Shown piece after piece: positions 31,159-31,527 of a stretch of 31,527 nt of DNA. The stretch lies in NCBI GenBank assembly GCA_947632355.1, contig CANROY010000007.1, positions 1-31,527 of the forward strand, read 5' to 3'. The notes under the pieces are model-generated. The model saw only the letters and a list, made by a program, of their open reading frames with translations. It was not told where the DNA came from and made no database searches. Positions within the stretch are counted from its first letter, which is position 1, and each line of letters opens with the position of its first letter. This DNA is from an uncultured Bacilli bacterium. GTDB lineage: Bacteria > Bacillota_I > Bacilli_A > RF39 > UBA660. Made by a program: the position numbers and the translations under genes.

Positions 31159-31168
31159 ATTCTTTTTT
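31120..31168 (+). terminator. Terminator hairpin spanning the phosphohexomutase stop
   Basis: A perfect 14-bp inverted repeat, AAAAAAGAATTTAT (31120-31133) and ATAAATTCTTTTTT (31155-31168), encloses 21 bases; the TAA stop is in the 3' arm. It could work on both strands, between two convergent genes. The stem is AT-rich, so strength is uncertain. Confidence 0.5.
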
Positions 31169-31310
31169 AATACGAGACAATAAATTATTTTCCTTAATAT
31201 CTAATTCAATATCAAAATTTTCTTTTTTCTTATTTATACTTTATAAAAAAAGTTTTGCTAAATTTTATAAGCTTGCTTTGTCCAACAAAAGAAAAGAAAG
31301 AAACTTATTT

Positions 31311-31527
31311 TTATATTTCTCTCTTTAAATTACTTACCTCTTCGAAAGATAATTCTGTACAATCAACGATGTCTTCAATAGATATTCCTTTTTCTAGCAT
31401 CTTCTTAGCTGTAGAAATTTTAGCATGATGTTCACCTTCTTGAATACCTGCTTGAATACCTTGTTCCATTCCTTTTCTTACTCCTGTTGCTTCTGCATCT
31501 TTTATCTCTTCTTTATGCTTCTCTTCT
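31311..31527 (-). CDS. Rpn-family PD-(D/E)XK nuclease, C-terminal fragment (runs off the edge)
   Basis: Only the last 71 codons are inside the window; the gene continues past the right edge. The translated end shows GMEQGIQAGIQEGEHHAK, then AKKMLEKGISIEDIVDCTELSFEEVSNLK. This is the typical tail of Rpn/PD-(D/E)XK 'transposase-like' nucleases: Gly-x3-Gly repeats, then a short helix-turn-helix. Rpn proteins are endonucleases linked to RecA-independent recombination and are often multicopy and horizontally spread. The catalytic domain is not visible, so integrity cannot be judged. Between this stop and the phosphohexomutase (31170-31310) is AT-rich sequence with no gene that I can support. Confidence 0.8.
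   Translation of the reverse strand, partial: EEKHKEEIKDAEATGVRKGMEQGIQAGIQEGEHHAKISTAKKMLEKGISIEDIVDCTELSFEEVSNLKREI

Noticed and set aside
31130..31260. Minus-strand open stretch reading LLSRIKKEFIDKYLQHP opposite the end of the phosphohexomutase
   Set aside because: It is the complement of the phosphohexomutase 3' end and its terminator arm, has an upstream stop after about 35 codons and no start or ribosome site.
31230..31275. AT-rich inverted repeat as terminator of the Rpn-like gene
   Set aside because: The arms are nearly all A/T with a bulge and a long loop; no convincing U-tract follows on the minus strand.

Overview
The window reads as chromosomal DNA of a low-GC, spore-forming-type Bacillota, most likely a Bacilli lineage related to the uncultured gut groups near Erysipelotrichia or RF39 (inference). 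Reasons: strongly AT-rich codon use, AGGAGG/AGGTGA ribosome sites, TATAAT promoters, a sigma-G homologue, a SpoVID-YsxE pair, YlmC/YmxH, a PASTA kinase/phosphatase pair, an isoleucine T-box and two DUF1292 proteins. TGA is a stop here (it ends prpC and priA) and Trp is TGG, so the mycoplasma code is not used. No rRNA, tRNA, CRISPR array or insertion sequence was seen.

Layout. Bases 1-3564: tandem hairpins at the left edge, a 69-aa membrane protein (+), then on the minus strand a CotS-family pseudokinase (YsxE-like) and SpoVID behind a sigma-E-like promoter, a rhomboid protease, and a small membrane protein (+). Bases 3556-7102: rluD, lspA, ylmC, a HAD phosphatase, dut and sigG, a shuffled remnant of the Bacillus sigG-ylm-lspA-rluD neighbourhood. 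Bases 7163-16673: rpe, rsgA, prkC, prpC, rlmN, fmt and priA in the Bacillus order read from priA, but def and rsmB are absent and three small unknown genes lie between. Bases 16733-19969: a HELFH metallopeptidase-like protein, a DUF1292 protein, a UDG-superfamily glycosylase, and an SPFH/NfeD membrane pair.

Bases 20059-23593 form one operon: alpha/beta hydrolase, a MurF-like ligase whose N-terminus is a membrane domain, and a Ddl with an unusual substrate loop. Bases 23659-25204 hold a metallophosphoesterase whose C-terminus begins a nucleotidyltransferase and breaks off; the rest of that domain appears to follow in the +1 frame. Removing one T from a T5 run would join them into one protein of about 514 aa. 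Bases 25290-28664 carry a type 2 isoleucyl-tRNA synthetase with a swapped GxHH signature under an Ile T-box. Then come a second DUF1292 gene, an unknown membrane protein, a divergent phosphohexomutase (+), and the C-terminal end of an Rpn/PD-(D/E)XK nuclease cut by the right edge.

Transcription is compact. Several minus-strand units end in a hairpin overlapping the stop codon, with the next gene's -10 only tens of bases further on. Most promising for follow-up: the split phosphoesterase-nucleotidyltransferase, the membrane MurF/Ddl/hydrolase operon, and the GxHH IleRS.
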